NCBI RefSeq assembly: GCF_963678635.1 | Contig: NC_087063.1 | Span: 1,522,073 to 1,586,072 of the forward strand | From: Symsagittifera roscoffensis | Taxonomy: Eukaryota; Xenacoelomorpha; Acoela; Convolutidae | Direction: 5' to 3' | Length of the DNA: 64,000 nucleotides | Notes under the pieces: model-generated | What the model saw: only the letters and a program-made list of their open reading frames with translations | Told to the model about the DNA's origin: nothing | The model's database searches: none | Translations under genes and position numbers: made by a program | In this document: in pieces, positions 30,039 through 43,275 of the stretch | Layout of the letters: each line of letters begins with the position of its first letter | Position numbering within the stretch: the first letter of the stretch is position 1

Positions 30039-31657
30039 AAATTTTGAAAAATTAAATTTCATTCCAAAATTAAGTGTTTTTTGCTTCTCTCAAGGTCAAA
30101 CTTCCAAATCTGACCGACTGGCACATACAGTGAAGCAATGCTTCGATATAGATCGAAAAATCAATGTCAGAAAACCACTCAGACCTTGTACCGTACCTGC
30201 TTGGGCAATCATTGACGGTCAATCAGTTATAGTTCCACATTTAACTTTTGTCATAAATACTTGCTTAGATGAGAACATTTTCCCAATCGAACTGAAAAAA
30301 GCACACGTACGTAACCTCTTTGTTTAAAAAAGATGACCCAATGGATGCAAAAAATTATCGGCCAATATCAATAACTTGTGCTTTTTCTAAAATTTTTGAA
30401 AAAATTTTGCATGCCCAAATAACAAAACATCTTGACAAATTTCAAATAATGACACCATTTCAATTAGGATTTCGCAAAATCATTTCAACACAAGATGCTC
30501 TTGTTTATGTGACAGAAAGTATTCGAAATCAAATAGATTCAAAAAAAATCGTACATGCAGCTTTCTTAGATCTGTCCAAGGCTTTTGATTCTATTTCGCA
30601 TGAAGTTTTAATTGAAAAAATGCTTTCTCTCTGTTTTTCAAATAGAGCAAATGCTTTAATTGCTAGCTTCCAAAACAAACGTATTCAAAGAATAAACGTC
30701 AATGGAATCTTTTCAGACTGGATTGAAATCAAACGAGGTGTCCCACAAGGAACGGTACTTGGTCCGTTGTTGTTCAATTTATATGTTAATGACATACAAG
30801 AGCGATTATATGAAGGTTGTACTTTAGTTCAATATGCTGACGACTGTATGGTTTTTTCCTCTGCTATAATTTCTTAGGATGCTTTGAATCGATTGCAAAA
30901 ATCACTCAATAATCTATTGGAATTTTTTGCAGAGAACCAATTGAATCTGAATGCATCTAAGTCGGAATTTATAACATTTTGTCAAAAAAACGATAGCTAA
31001 AATTTAGGTACTGATACAATAGTAATTAATGGGCATTATGTAGCCAAAAAATCAGAATGCAAATTTTTAGGCCTTATTCTTGATTCAAGTTTTTCTTTTC
31101 ATGCTCAAATCAAAACAATTCTCCAAAAAATGGCACAAGGAATTAAAACTATAGACACAATTGGACAACAACTACCGACATTATCATTAGTTGCCTTGCT
31201 TCATTGTCTTGTTTTGTCACATTTAGATTATTCAGCAATATTTTTAATACACATTAATGCTACTTTGATGCTATCTCTAGAGAAACAGTTGAACTGGGCG
31301 TTAAAAAGAACATATTTCAGATCGAAATTTAAATCTTCTTCCCTTCTTCACATTAGCAAATCGTTCATTGGAATCGAGAAAAGAATTGAATTAAAGTGTA
31401 TAACATACTTATACCAATATCTTACAAACAAAAACAAGGCTTTTCAAAATACATTGAGACTACCGACTGCCAATTATAGGCTCAACAAAAGAACGAAACA
31501 AATTATTTTTGACAAACATTGTTCAACCGCTTCTCTACAAAAATCTTTTTTTCATTTGACTTCTAAAATATGGAATTCACTGCCCATAATTTTGCGCAAT
31601 TTAGAAAAAATCGAGAACAGGATTCAAGAAAAAATTGAAAAAATTTTACGTGAGTGA
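30039..31657 (+). pseudogene. Decayed LINE reverse transcriptase, copy B
   Basis: Duplicate of 14117-15735 within tandem copy B, with the same frameshift and the same TAG and TAA interruptions (30875 and about 30997). The shared stops show that the LINE was already dead before the 15.9-kb duplication. Confidence 0.92.
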
Positions 31658-31930
31658 ATTGAGAAACAATCCAATATGTACAAATACAAATACGTGGCGT
31701 GATTTCCGTTTTTGCTAGTTCTATATGTTTTAATTTAGTTTAATTTTTCACACATTGTTTGAAATAGAATCTGTATATACTCTGTATATACGCTGTATGT
31801 TTGGACTATCTGTAAAATTGTTTGTAAAGTTTTAATACCAGCTCGTTCTTAATTCTTAAAACTGATGTTTTTTTTAGTATCCGTAACTTCATATATTTTA
31901 ATCAACCAATTTCTGAACTGTAACTGAACT

Positions 31931-31955
31931 TGTTTTGTTTTGTTTTGTTTTGTTT
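31931..31955. repeat. (TTTTG)n microsatellite, copy B
   Basis: Duplicate of the array at 16009-16033. The surrounding 31658-32101 is AT-rich and holds no gene. Confidence 0.8.
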
Positions 31956-32101
31956 ATTGATTGTTTTCTGATGTTGTGTTTTTGTTTGATGTAACCAATG
32001 AATTTTAACCAACTTTATTATTTACACTTTGCTATACTGATGCCTCGGCTTTTATTGTATAGTAATTCAGGTGTTCTTTCTTCTTCTTTTTCTTCAAATT
32101 G

Positions 32102-32271
32102 ATAACAAGAAAGTCACGAGCTTGCTAACGAAGTAGCTTCTCCACTATAGCAGCCATTAACGACTGGAACTTACTAGCAGAGTCTGTAAATTCCAGCGTT
32201 CACATCAACTTTTTCAATTCGAGGCTGGATAAACACTGGTAAAAGGACATGTATGATACACCATTTCTCTA
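32102..32271 (+). pseudogene. Fragment of a second LINE, copy B
   Basis: Duplicate of 16180-16349 with the INDWN...LDKHW tail motif. Confidence 0.6.
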
Positions 32272-32719
32272 AAGGGCTGATCATAGTAACCGATGTTACA
32301 GTCAGAAATACCTTCATCGCATTAACCAGTCAAAATCCTAAGAATTTTCTAGACATAGAAGAGTTAAGTATAATATGGATAAATATAATATGGATAAATT
32401 ACGTTGAAAATAAAAAACTAAACATAATCTTAACGCGTCTTCAGGTTTAAAAACTGAATTTAAATTTACAGAATAATCAAAAATCAAAAATAGTGTTAAA
32501 CACAATATTCGTAAAAGTAATATATCAAATTGTTACATAATTTCTGTTATTCAATCAAATTTTAAATATCCCGCCAAAATTCTTCTGAGGGTTTGTTATT
32601 TTTAAAATTTCATTATCCCAAATTTTCGTTTTGAATTTTTGTCATCCTAACTTACCGAAGTTTTAAAAATAATCTGATGTTTTAGCCAAAATTTTAGATT
32701 TTGAACTTTGGCTTTAGTG

Positions 32720-34117
32720 TTAGCTCCCTGCTTCAAGCCAACCAGATAGAGAAAACTAACACCTGCAAAAAATAAACTTGAGTTGAAAGTGACTCAAAAA
32801 GAACGATTTGATCTGAGGCTACGGGTCTATCATATGCTCTATAAATAAGAAAAATTCGTCGAATGTAGTTTTATAATCAATAGCGCTGAGTACACACGCA
32901 GCGTTCGCAACATGTACTGGAGGGAGAAATTCTGGTTAAGAAAACTACCTGCCCTGGGTTCTTCGGTACAGGAGCCAAGTATTACAAAGCTTATTCAGAA
33001 AAAATTTAGTGCCAGGGCCGACGGCACCCTGAACTTCAAAAGCCATTGGTTGAAAAATTTTATCAACAATAAATAAATCTCTCTAATGGTCAGATTTTTG
33101 ATCTTCCGCCTCAGCCGCGGCCATTCCGGGTTGTAACAGTCGTTCACTTAAGTGACACATGAACTTAGGAGAAAAAGAACCTAAAAGTATTATCTCAAGT
33201 GTCAAGGACACTTTTTTGCATGTTTTTGCACATTATTATGTCGGAGCCAAATCGGTTCCCTTAAGAGTGAGGACATTAAGATCTTGTTACAGGTTAAAAG
33301 CTTCATCCCCCTTCTACTGTGGAAACAATTACAATCCCATGGCTAGGTCTTTAAACACCTAAAACTTGCCAACGGCGTTAAAAAGTTTTTAAAAAAGTTT
33401 TTACCATTAGTTTTTTTGGGCAGTGGACCTTTGATCCATTTCAATTGGTTCAAACTAGAACTCGCTTTATCTCAAACTTGCTCTAAAAAACGCGCTCTAG
33501 TAACCAATTTCAGAAAAGACATCTAGACACAAACTCTTGAACTAATCCCAGACACTACTAAGTAAAGTAACTGTGATACTTCTAGAAATTTTGACAAAGT
33601 AAATTGTTTCAGCTCAAGAAGTTTTCAATAAGCTCTGGACCTTTGGGTCATTGAGTGGGCGTCATTTTCAATCAAGGTTCTCCTTGAAATAACACTCACA
33701 AATCCACTCTTGATTCTCTTTGTCGGGATCAAGACAGCTCTACCACTTGACACCAAAAACAAGACAAAACTTCAGGATATGACCGACGGGCACATACTCT
33801 TTGGATTCAAGATCGATGTTCTCATTGCAACTTGACGTCATGTTGGGAGCATCTATTTAAGATATAGGGCCAGTGGTCATTAACAGAAATTAGCTGATAA
33901 TAAAAACCTTATCTACATCCCCAAAACTCACAACCAAGTAACATTGTCATTCTAAGCTAAACAGCAAATGAATCCGGCATACGACTGCCTTTTGGATCAT
34001 GTTCTTATAAGCCTTCTAAAACTTCTTTTAAATAGAATCAGTCAGAAAATTGTTATGCAAAACTTTGATATCTCAACAGACAAAGCATATTAAATAACAG
34101 CAGTTATTTGCTTAACA
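32720..34117 (-). mobile_element. 1.4-kb M-type LTR, unit 1 copy B
   Basis: Duplicate of 16798-18195; one difference noticed (G33983 for A18061). Confidence 0.65.
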
Positions 34118-34135
34118 TTTTTTTTCTTCCCTCAG
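34118..34135 (-). promoter_or_regulatory. Polypurine tract, unit 1 copy B
   Basis: Duplicate of 18196-18213. Confidence 0.6.
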
Positions 34136-34262
34136 ATTTTATCTGAGGTCACACTCAAGCTGAAGCCTGCTAACTATCTTTCAAGACTCACGAAACCCCT
34201 GATAGGTTTGAATTAATTCTCAACATCAGTTTTCGAGGTACTGGGCAGAGACGCACTCGGCA

Positions 34263-37200
34263 TCATGCTCGCCTTAACAGTTCTTCTTCATCGTCAGGGC
34301 TGATCACAATCTCCTCCCAAATTTCTAACTGTTTGTACGCACGCATTGACTCCATTTGCTCTTGTAGCCTCTTAAGGCGGTTTGGCAGCTTCTTAACCTT
34401 GAACTTCCTGTTCAAACCGAAGAAACTTTGCAAGCTCAGGCTCACGTTCTTGGGCAAATCTTTCTCTAGTATGGAACCCCTCGTTTTCGTGTTATCTCTA
34501 GATAGTCTGCCAGCTCTTTTTTATCCAGTGGTTATCCCAATGCGTTGAGTAAGCAGGGGTCTTTTTAAAGTATTTAGTCGAATTGTCTTGCCTCCACCGT
34601 GGGAGCTTTCGGCTCTCGAAACTTCATCTTATTTTCCTCAGCCCATTGTAGTGCCAGCATTGAACTATTGAACTTACTACAAAGATGGTGACCTTCTGTT
34701 GATGAACTGGCAGTGATTCCGGGTACCAAATAATTTGAGCCGTGCAATGTCATGGATAGTCTCCATGCGTCAGATTAATGCTTCAAATATTATGTTCTCC
34801 AGACCCTTCAAGCAAATTTTCTAAACTACATCATCTTCGCATGAACCGGGTCGGTTCTGTCCACGGCAGAGCATCCATCAAAATCTTTTAACTCATGCTC
34901 TGCCTCTCAAAGTCACTGGAATTCGTCCTCTCAACACTCAAGATCTTCTCTCCCAAATGTCACTCAAGTCGTCCTCTCGGGATCCAAGCACTGCGCCCCA
35001 CATTTTCCCGAGCAATCTGTGTGAGTGATGCGACACCGTTGCCAGACGCACAACTTGAGTTGCTGAAAAAGCTTTGTCAATCAGTACTCTCAGACTGGAT
35101 ACCCGAACCATTGACATGGTAAATGCTTCGGGTAATTGCTTCTACAGAATCTCGCCATCACTGACCACTTTATGATATTCGCGTTTGTCGGCAGGCCATA
35201 TACTTTGCTAACAAGAAATCCCTTTTATCAGATCAACTTGCTATCCTTTGATGGGCTTCTAGATTATTTGCAACCTTCCCGGTCAGGACTCCACACTCAG
35301 GGCCGTAACCAGATGATTTTCAGGTTCCAGCATCTCCAGTGACTCGGGACTAGACATTCTCGAGAAGAATCCCAGCACTGTTACTAAATTCACGTTCCTG
35401 CTTGGGTAGAAAGCTGCTAAAATTGCTAATCTCTTTCTCTGCGACATCATCAAAGCTTGAGGCCAAAGCTTTTTTTTAGAAGGACTGAATCCTCACGCAA
35501 GATCATCCTTCACAAAAATGCTCTCCTCCTCCTGTGGTTAAATCAAGACAATTTTCTGGCTGTATCTTCTTTAACTCGTCTTTGGATTCTTCCTGATGAG
35601 GCAAAATCAGCTTGTATATTACGTTCAGGTCCTCCACATCCTCATCCTTTTCATGTAAAAGTCTGAAATTCTCTGCGGTCCTTTCATTTATGCTTGCTTG
35701 GGGATATGGACGCAAGAGGGTCTCAACAGCTTCCAGGTCACCCCAAGTTGATAAACAAGACGTTTGTTTCTCCACCTAGCCTCAATTCTATTTTGCTCTC
35801 CAAAAGTGGCAAGCAGATAATCTTGGGTTCGTTTTCAAGAAGCAAGCCCACGCTGGGCTTCTTTCTCTCTCTAGTGCATCAATATCGATTATCCTCTCCG
35901 TCCAGAACTTCGGCAACTCTGCGACACCAAAATTCATCTACGCAGTGCCCGCCTCTTTACTCAAGAAACGCTATAAGGTATTCCCATGACTCCGGAGACA
36001 TACTAAAACTCTCCCCGTTTTTAATTTTTTGGGGTAATCTACACCCGTCATCATCGCACGTTGCACATCATGGCCACTGCCGAACTTCTTGTTCGAATGA
36101 CTCCTGATCTCGTCCATCTTCGCATGGTTCTCCAGAGATTGTCTAAAACTGTCATTCTTCTCGATCGCCGCCTTCTGTTATACATTTAAGATGCTGGTCG
36201 AGATCCGACTCTCCAACGCTTTCTTTTTCTGGTCGCTCTCTGAAAGCAGGCTTGACTCACCTTATTGGGGATCACCGACAAGATCCATCTCGAGAAACAC
36301 GTGATCTTTCCTTCTCGCTAGGCTCAATCCGGAGTCATCTTGAGCCATACATTCTGTCATCATCATATAACTATGAAGACCCTTGACGCCCAATTTTAGC
36401 TTATCACACGAGCTCAGATCTTCCAATGAAATTGCAGGCAAGCCCGACTCTCGGTCTTGAAGAACGGATTCGCCTCAAAAGCTTGGCTGACGAACGTGCT
36501 CTCATTTCATTTTGGAAGTATTCCAGCAGTAGTTTTTCCCAGGTCCTCCTCAACTGTCTTCTAGGTTCTAGATTATTCACTACGTTTTTTTTTTGGCGCG
36601 GCTCAATTCCTACGCTTCCTTGACACGCATCTGTCTAGTAGTCTCAGACAGTTCTCTAGCTCCATGATGATGACCAAAGCGATCCGCCAAGAACGAGCAG
36701 TGTTTCTCGTGAGGTTTCTCTTCATGGATCGCTCGTGATTTGTTGAACAACCTGTTGGTGCTGAATCGAGACCCACTCCGTACTGACGTCAACTTCCCTT
36801 GTCAGTCCGCTGGTAGAACCCCTCTATGGTTTCACCTGTTGTGGCTTGAAATCTTGCTCCGTCACTGGTTCTAAATCTGGCGTGTCTTTCACATCAGCCA
36901 CTACATCCATTTGCTTCCTAGAGGTCGAATTGTTTCTGTAAGCTGCTGTCTTTAATTTCGCCAGCACCCTGCTCTCTTATCACTAGCCCACTTAGACCCC
37001 CCCCCCATAATCTTAGTAATAATAAAACTGTTAGCTATAATAAAATTATCCTTATTAGTTTATTTAATCTTAGGTTTTCACTTTTGCGCTTTCTTTTTAG
37101 ACTAGAGCTGTCTTTACTGAATCTAGGTACGGTGTCTGGTCTTGTCTTCGGAGTCTGGATCATTTTGCTGAGTAGTTCTTCTCTCGCGACCATCTCAAAA

Positions 37201-38744
37201 TTGGCTTTCGTATAAAAATGGGCTCTGCAAATTCCAACCCCGTGTGTCCCAAAATTCCTCTTTGAATTCTTCAACATTTATCTTCCTCTCCACCTTCAAA
37301 TTGAACTCTCGTAGAAACTTATACCACCCATCGTGGTCCAGAGTACCCAGAAATGCTGTCGTGTTTCTTTGGAAAGTATTGCTCTCCTTACCTTCATTGC
37401 TCAAGAGTAACCTGTCCATTGCCGTCAGCTGGCTTCCAAGTTTTAACTCTAGATTTTTTCGGGGAGTTCCTAGAGGCGGCGTTGCAGTGCTGCCCCACTC
37501 CTCATCGCTCTCGTCCTGCACAAGCTCTCTCGTGGTACCTGGGCTAATGTTTTGGCCCTGGCTGTCCCCACGGGAGCTTCAAGGAATGTATAACGCGCCT
37601 GCCGCTTCAAGTTTATGTCCATCATGTGGTAGCTCCACCTCGTCTGTTCCATAGGGCGCAAAGTTTTTCCTGGTGCTGCACATCGTGTCCGCTTTTAGGC
37701 CTATGTGACCCTGCTCTAGTGTGATTTGGCCATCTTTTCTACACAGGGTCCTTTCTCAAGTCCGAATTTCTTAAGCACCGCCCTGAAATCACTCACGTGG
37801 CATCTAGGTGGCATGGATCCCCTCATGACTCTCGCTTCGTCCGTTCAAGAATTGATCTTTTTCTTGCTCGAGTGAAAATAGGTTGCTGCCGAAATTCCGA
37901 ATAAGGGCACACCCTTTGCTGCTGCTCCACCCCTTTTCTTTGCTTAATTTAAAGGCACCAACAAAGGATTCGTCATTCCTAGGGTCACTCTTCCAACAGT
38001 TGGGAACTTCGAAGCGCGGTACGTAGCACATCTCGATCAAGAATAACGCTCAGTTTTTTCCTCACCAACTCAAAGGTTTCTGTCCAGGCCGGGATCTTAG
38101 GTTGTCAAAACACATATAAGTAAATTGAGGCATGCCCCCGTTTACTTTCAAGAGTTCCCTTCTATTTCCAGGCTCCATTTTTTCTCGAGCTATTTGTCGA
38201 TTCGGCTTCAAGAGATGTTCAGCGTACGTCTCGATACTGGGGTGAAGTTGGGTCATCGCCATTGGATCGCCGTATTTCATCAGGCGGTCAAATACCGCCC
38301 CATTTCCATGCGTGAGGAGGCTCAAGTTCAAGTATTCATCAACCCTCACTGTTTCCACATCTCTAGTGAACAGCAAAGCCGGCTAAATGTTAACAAGCTC
38401 CTAGAAAACACCAAGTATAGCGCAAGTAACAAGTTGTTTGACATGCTCAAGATGTCCTGAATAAAAGAGTCGAATATTGTTTTTCTATTGTCCTTGATCG
38501 TAGCTTGACTTCTACCAAATCTATTGCCACCATTGCGGACAATTGCGTGCAAGTTGCCATCCATCCCTGCAAACAACAAAAGCTCTGGCTCACCTGGCGT
38601 TTCTAATTTGATCGCCGCCACCATGATCAGCATCTGGTTGAACTCTGCTCCAGGCAGTACATACAGAGGAGTCTCTGGCCATAAAAGCTTCTCCGAAGCT
38701 CCACCGAAATCCGAACTCGCGATGATCTTGAAACTTGCTGCTCT
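34263..38744 (-). pseudogene. Minus-strand ORF cluster, unit 1 copy B
   Basis: Duplicate of 18341-22822. The minus-strand frames are 38744-38346, 38376-38062, 38040-37804, 37521-37195, 37277-37035, 36792-36610, 35775-35503 and 34457-34263, with the same breaks. Confidence 0.6.
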
Positions 38745-38821
38745 AACCGATCAGAGGCAGCTAGTGTTTTTGTTAAACTGGACGCTTCAAGCCCTTCTCC
38801 ATTTCTTGCATCCTTCGCCAG

Positions 38822-39086
38822 TGTGGTGCAGTGTTAGTTATGTTTTTTATGACGTCATACATTTTTTAGTTTGTTAATCTAATTTTGGATATCAAGGTCG
38901 CTATTGTTCTGTAAAACAACCGTTCACTTCTATGCAGCTTGTTTATTCACTTTCTAGTCAACTTATGCAAGATTTAAGTAGACACAATTTGTTTGTCATG
39001 ACATGATATATTGAAGTTATTGTTATCTATAGTTACAAGATGAATTAAATCTTGACTAATTTATCTCAATCGCTTAAGTTACCTCA
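38822..39086 (+). mobile_element. E1 5' LTR, unit 1 copy B
   Basis: Duplicate of 22900-23164. Confidence 0.8.
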
Positions 39087-39666
39087 TGGCACAGCCAGCA
39101 GTTCCGGTATCAGGCGACCGGACTGACTTCTTAGGTTTTCCAGTTTTTTGGCATAAACCAACTGCCGATCCACCCAGTAGTTGGGATTCTGGGATAGGGC
39201 AATTCAATCTTGCCATCACTCTAAGGGCCATCTTACCAATCACGCAGACTCTAATCTTACCATCACGCAAATTAGACCACCTAGGCCGCTGGTGGGCAAG
39301 GTTTTCCAGTCGGACATTAATGAGACGTCAGAATTTTGGAGATCGCATTTTCACAAGAAGTATCAACATGTTTTTTCCCGCATCGGCAGAGCGAAAAGTC
39401 ATCAGGTTTTCTCTACCTTCAAAACGACGCTTATTCTCAATCAAGAAAATGGGGGGCGAGTCCCTGTTCATATTCAGGACAAAGTTGGGATTGAAATTCG
39501 GAAATTAATTCAAGAAGGCTACATTGTTCAACTTAACAAATATACGAGTAAACATTTTATATCTCTGATTGTGATCACATCAAAGAAATATGATCGGTTA
39601 AATGGCAATAGATGCAAAGCCTATGAATGATCAAACACATAGGAACCAATATCAGATGCCGTAAAG
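39086..39666 (+). pseudogene. E1 remnant (gag start fused to RT), unit 1 copy B
   Basis: Duplicate of 23164-23744, including the primer-site candidate at 39087-39103. Confidence 0.8.
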
Positions 39667-39866
39667 GTAAAATATCAAATTGTTACATAATTTCTTTTAT
39701 TCAAATATATATTAATATACCGCCAAGTTTCTTCTGAGGGTTTGTTATTATTACAATATAATTATCCCAAATTTTTATTTTGAATTTTTGTCATCCTAAC
39801 TTACCGAAGTTTTTAAAATAATCTGATGTTTTAGCCAAAATTTTTGATTTAGAGCTTTAGCTTTAA

Positions 39867-41276
39867 TGTTAGCTCCCTGCTTCAAGCCAACCAGATAGAG
39901 AAAACTAACACCTGCAAAAAATAAACTTGAGTTAAAACTGACTCAAAAATAACAATTCGATCTGAGGCTACGGGTCTATCATATGCTCTATAAATAAGAA
40001 AAATTCGTCGAATGTAGTTTTATAATTAATAGCGATGAGTACACACGCAGCGTTCGCAACTTGTACTGGAGGGAGATATTCTGCTTAAGAAAACTAACTG
40101 CCCTGGGTTCTTCGGTACAGGAGCTCAAGTATTACAAAGTTTATTCAGAAAAATCTTAGTGCCAGGGCCGACGGCACCCTGAACTTCAAAAGCTATTGGT
40201 TGAAAAATTTTTTTTTTTCAATTATAAATAAATATCTCTAATGGTCAGATTTTTGGTCTTTGGCCTCGGCCGCGGCCGTTCCGGGGTTGTAAAAGTCGTT
40301 CACTTAAGTGACACATAAATTTAGGAGAAAAAGGACCTAAAAGTATTAGCTCAAGTGTCAGTGACAGTTTTTTTGTGTGTTTTTGCACAGTAATTTGTCG
40401 GAGCCAAATCGGTTCACTGAAGAGTGAGGACATTAAGATCTTGTCACAGCTTAAAAGCTTCATTCCCCCTCTACTCTGGAAACAATTACCAATCCATGGC
40501 TAGGTCTTTAAACACCTAAAAATTGCCAACGGTGTTAATAACGGGGTTGAGAACCGAAGTAAATACCATTAGTTTTTTTGGGCAGTGGACCTTTGATCCA
40601 TTTCAATTGGTTCAAACTAGAACTCACTTTATCTCAAACTTACTTTAAAAAACGCGCTCTAGTAACCAAATTCAGAAAAGACATCTAGACACAAACTCTT
40701 AAAACTAATCCCAGACACTTCTAAGTAAAATAACTGTGATACTTCCAGAAATTTTGACAAAGTAAATTGTTTCAGCACAATAAGCTCTGGACCTTTGGGT
40801 CATTGAGTGGGCGTCATTTTTAATCAAGGTTCTCCTTAATCCAGAAATAACAGTGAAAAATCCACTCTTGATTCTCTTTGTCGGGATCAAAACAGCTCTA
40901 CCACTTGACACCAAAAACAAGACAAAACTTCAGGATATGACCGACGGGCACATACTCTTTGGATTCAAGATCGATGTTCTCATTGCAACTTGACATCACG
41001 TTGAAGAGCATCTATTTAAGATATAGGGCCAGTGGTCATTAACAGAAATTTGCTGATGATAAAAACCTTATCTACATCCCCAAAACTCACAGTCAAGTAA
41101 CATTGTCATTCTAAGCTAAACAGCAAATGAATCCGGCGTACGACTGCCTTTTTGATCATGTTTTTAGAAGCCTTCTAACACGTCTTTTAAATAGAATCAG
41201 TCAGAAAATTGTTATGCAAAATTTTGATATCTCAACAGACAAAGCATATTAAATAACAGCAGTTATTTGCTTAACA
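39867..41276 (-). mobile_element. 1.4-kb M-type LTR, unit 2 copy B
   Basis: Duplicate of 23945-25354. Confidence 0.65.
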
Positions 41277-41294
41277 TTGTTTTTCTTCCCTCAG
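41277..41294 (-). promoter_or_regulatory. Polypurine tract, unit 2 copy B
   Basis: Duplicate of 25355-25372. Confidence 0.6.
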
Positions 41295-41421
41295 ATTTTA
41301 TCTGAGGTCACACTCAAGCTGAAGCCTGCTAACTATCTTTCAAGACTCACGAAATCCCTGATAGGTTTGAATTAATTCTCAACATCAGTTTTTTAGGTAC
41401 TGGGCAGAGACGCACTCGGCA

Positions 41422-43275
41422 TCATGCTCGCCTTAACAGTTCTTCTTCATCGTCAGGGCTGATCACAATCTCCTCCCAAATTTCTAACTGTTTGTACGCA
41501 CGCATTGACTCCTTTTGCTCTCGTAGCCTCTTAAGGCGGTTTGGCAGCTTCTTAACCTTGAACTTCCTATTCAAACCGAAGAAACTTTGCAAGCTCAGGC
41601 TCACGTTCTTGGGCAAATCTTTCTCTAGTATGGAACCCCTCGTTTTCGTGTTATCTCTAGATAGTCTGCCAGCTCTTTTTTATCCAGTGGTTATCCCAAT
41701 GCGTTGAGTAAGCAGGGGTCTTTTTAAAGTATTTAGTCGAATTGTCTTGCCTCCACCGTGGGAGCTTTTGGCTCTCGAAACTTCATCCTATTTTCCTCAA
41801 CCCATTGTAGTGCCAGCATTGAACTATTGAACTCACTACAAAGATGGTGACCTTCTGTTGATGAACTGGCAGTACTTCCGGGTGCCAAACAATTTGAGCC
41901 GTGCAATGACATGGATAGTCTCCATGCGTCAGATTAATGCTTCGAATATTATGTTCTCCAGACCCTTCAAGCAAAGTTTATAAACTCCATCATCTTCGCA
42001 TGAACCGAGTCGGTTCTTGTCCACGGCAGAGCATCCTTCGAAATCTTCTAACTCGTGCTCTGCCTCTCAAAGTCACTGGAATTAGTCCTCTCAACACTCA
42101 AGAGAGTCTCTCCCAAATTTCACTCAATTCGTCCTCTCGGGTTCCAAGCACTGCCCCCCACATTTTCCCGAGCAATCTGTGTGAGTGAGGCGACACCGTT
42201 GCCAGACGCACAACTTGAGTTGCTGAAAAAGCTTTGTCAATCAGTACTCTCAGACTGGATACCCCAACCATTGACATGGTAAATGCTTCGGGTAATTGCT
42301 TCTACAGAATCTCGCCATCACTGACCCCTTTATGATGTTCGCGTTCGTCGGCAGGCTATATACTTTGCTTACAAGAAATTAGGTTTTCACTTTTGCGCTT
42401 TCTCTTTAGACTAGAGCTGTCTTTACTGAATCTAGGTACGGTGTCTGGTCTTGTCTTTGGAATCTGGATCATTTTGCTGAGTAGTTATTCTCTCGCCACC
42501 ATCTCAAAATTGGCTTTCGTATCAAAATGGGCTCTAAAAATTCCACCCCCGTGTGTCCTAAATTTCGTCTTTAAATTTTTCAACATTTATTTTCCTCTCC
42601 ACCTTCAAATTGAACTCTCGTAGAAACTTATACCACCCTTCGTGGTCCAGAGTACCCAGAAACGCTGTCTTGTTTCTTTGGAAAGTATTGCTCTCCTTGC
42701 CTTCATTGCTCAAGTGTAACGTGTCCAATGCCGCCAGCTGGCTTTTAAGTTTTAACTCTAAATTCTTTCGGGGAGTTTCTAAAGGTGGCGGTGCAATGCT
42801 ACCCCACCCCTCATCGCTCACGTCCTGCACAAGCTCTCTCGTGGTACCTGGGCTAATGGTTTGACTCTGGCTGTCACCACGGGAGCTGCAGTGTCCATCT
42901 CTTCTTCGGGTTCACTAAGCGCTTCTTCCATCTTCTCTCCTTCCGCAGCCTCCGAGCGCTCTCTCGTAAGGGCGTCCTCGAACCTGAATTCCACAGGAAG
43001 ATTTTTTTGTGTGCAGGGGTGTCAATAGAGAGAGGCGAGTGCGTGACCGAGTTCAACCACTTATACTCTGTAAGAGGAATGTATAACGCGCCTGCCGCTT
43101 CAAGTTTATGTCCATCAAGTGGTAGCTCCTTCTCTTCTGTTCCATAAGGCGCTAGGTTTTTCCTGGCGCTGCACATCGTGTCCGCTTTCAGGCCTATGTG
43201 ACCCTGCTCTAGTTTGATTTGGCCATCTTGTCTACACAGGTTCCTTTCTCAAGTCCAATTTTCTCAAGTACCGCC
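41422..43275 (-). pseudogene. Minus-strand ORF cluster, unit 2 copy B
   Basis: Duplicate of 25500-27353, with the same internal deletion. Confidence 0.6.

Larger units (their letters stand above)
32517..39666. repeat. Composite repeat unit 1, copy B
   Basis: Duplicate of 16595-23744 in tandem copy B. Confidence 0.85.
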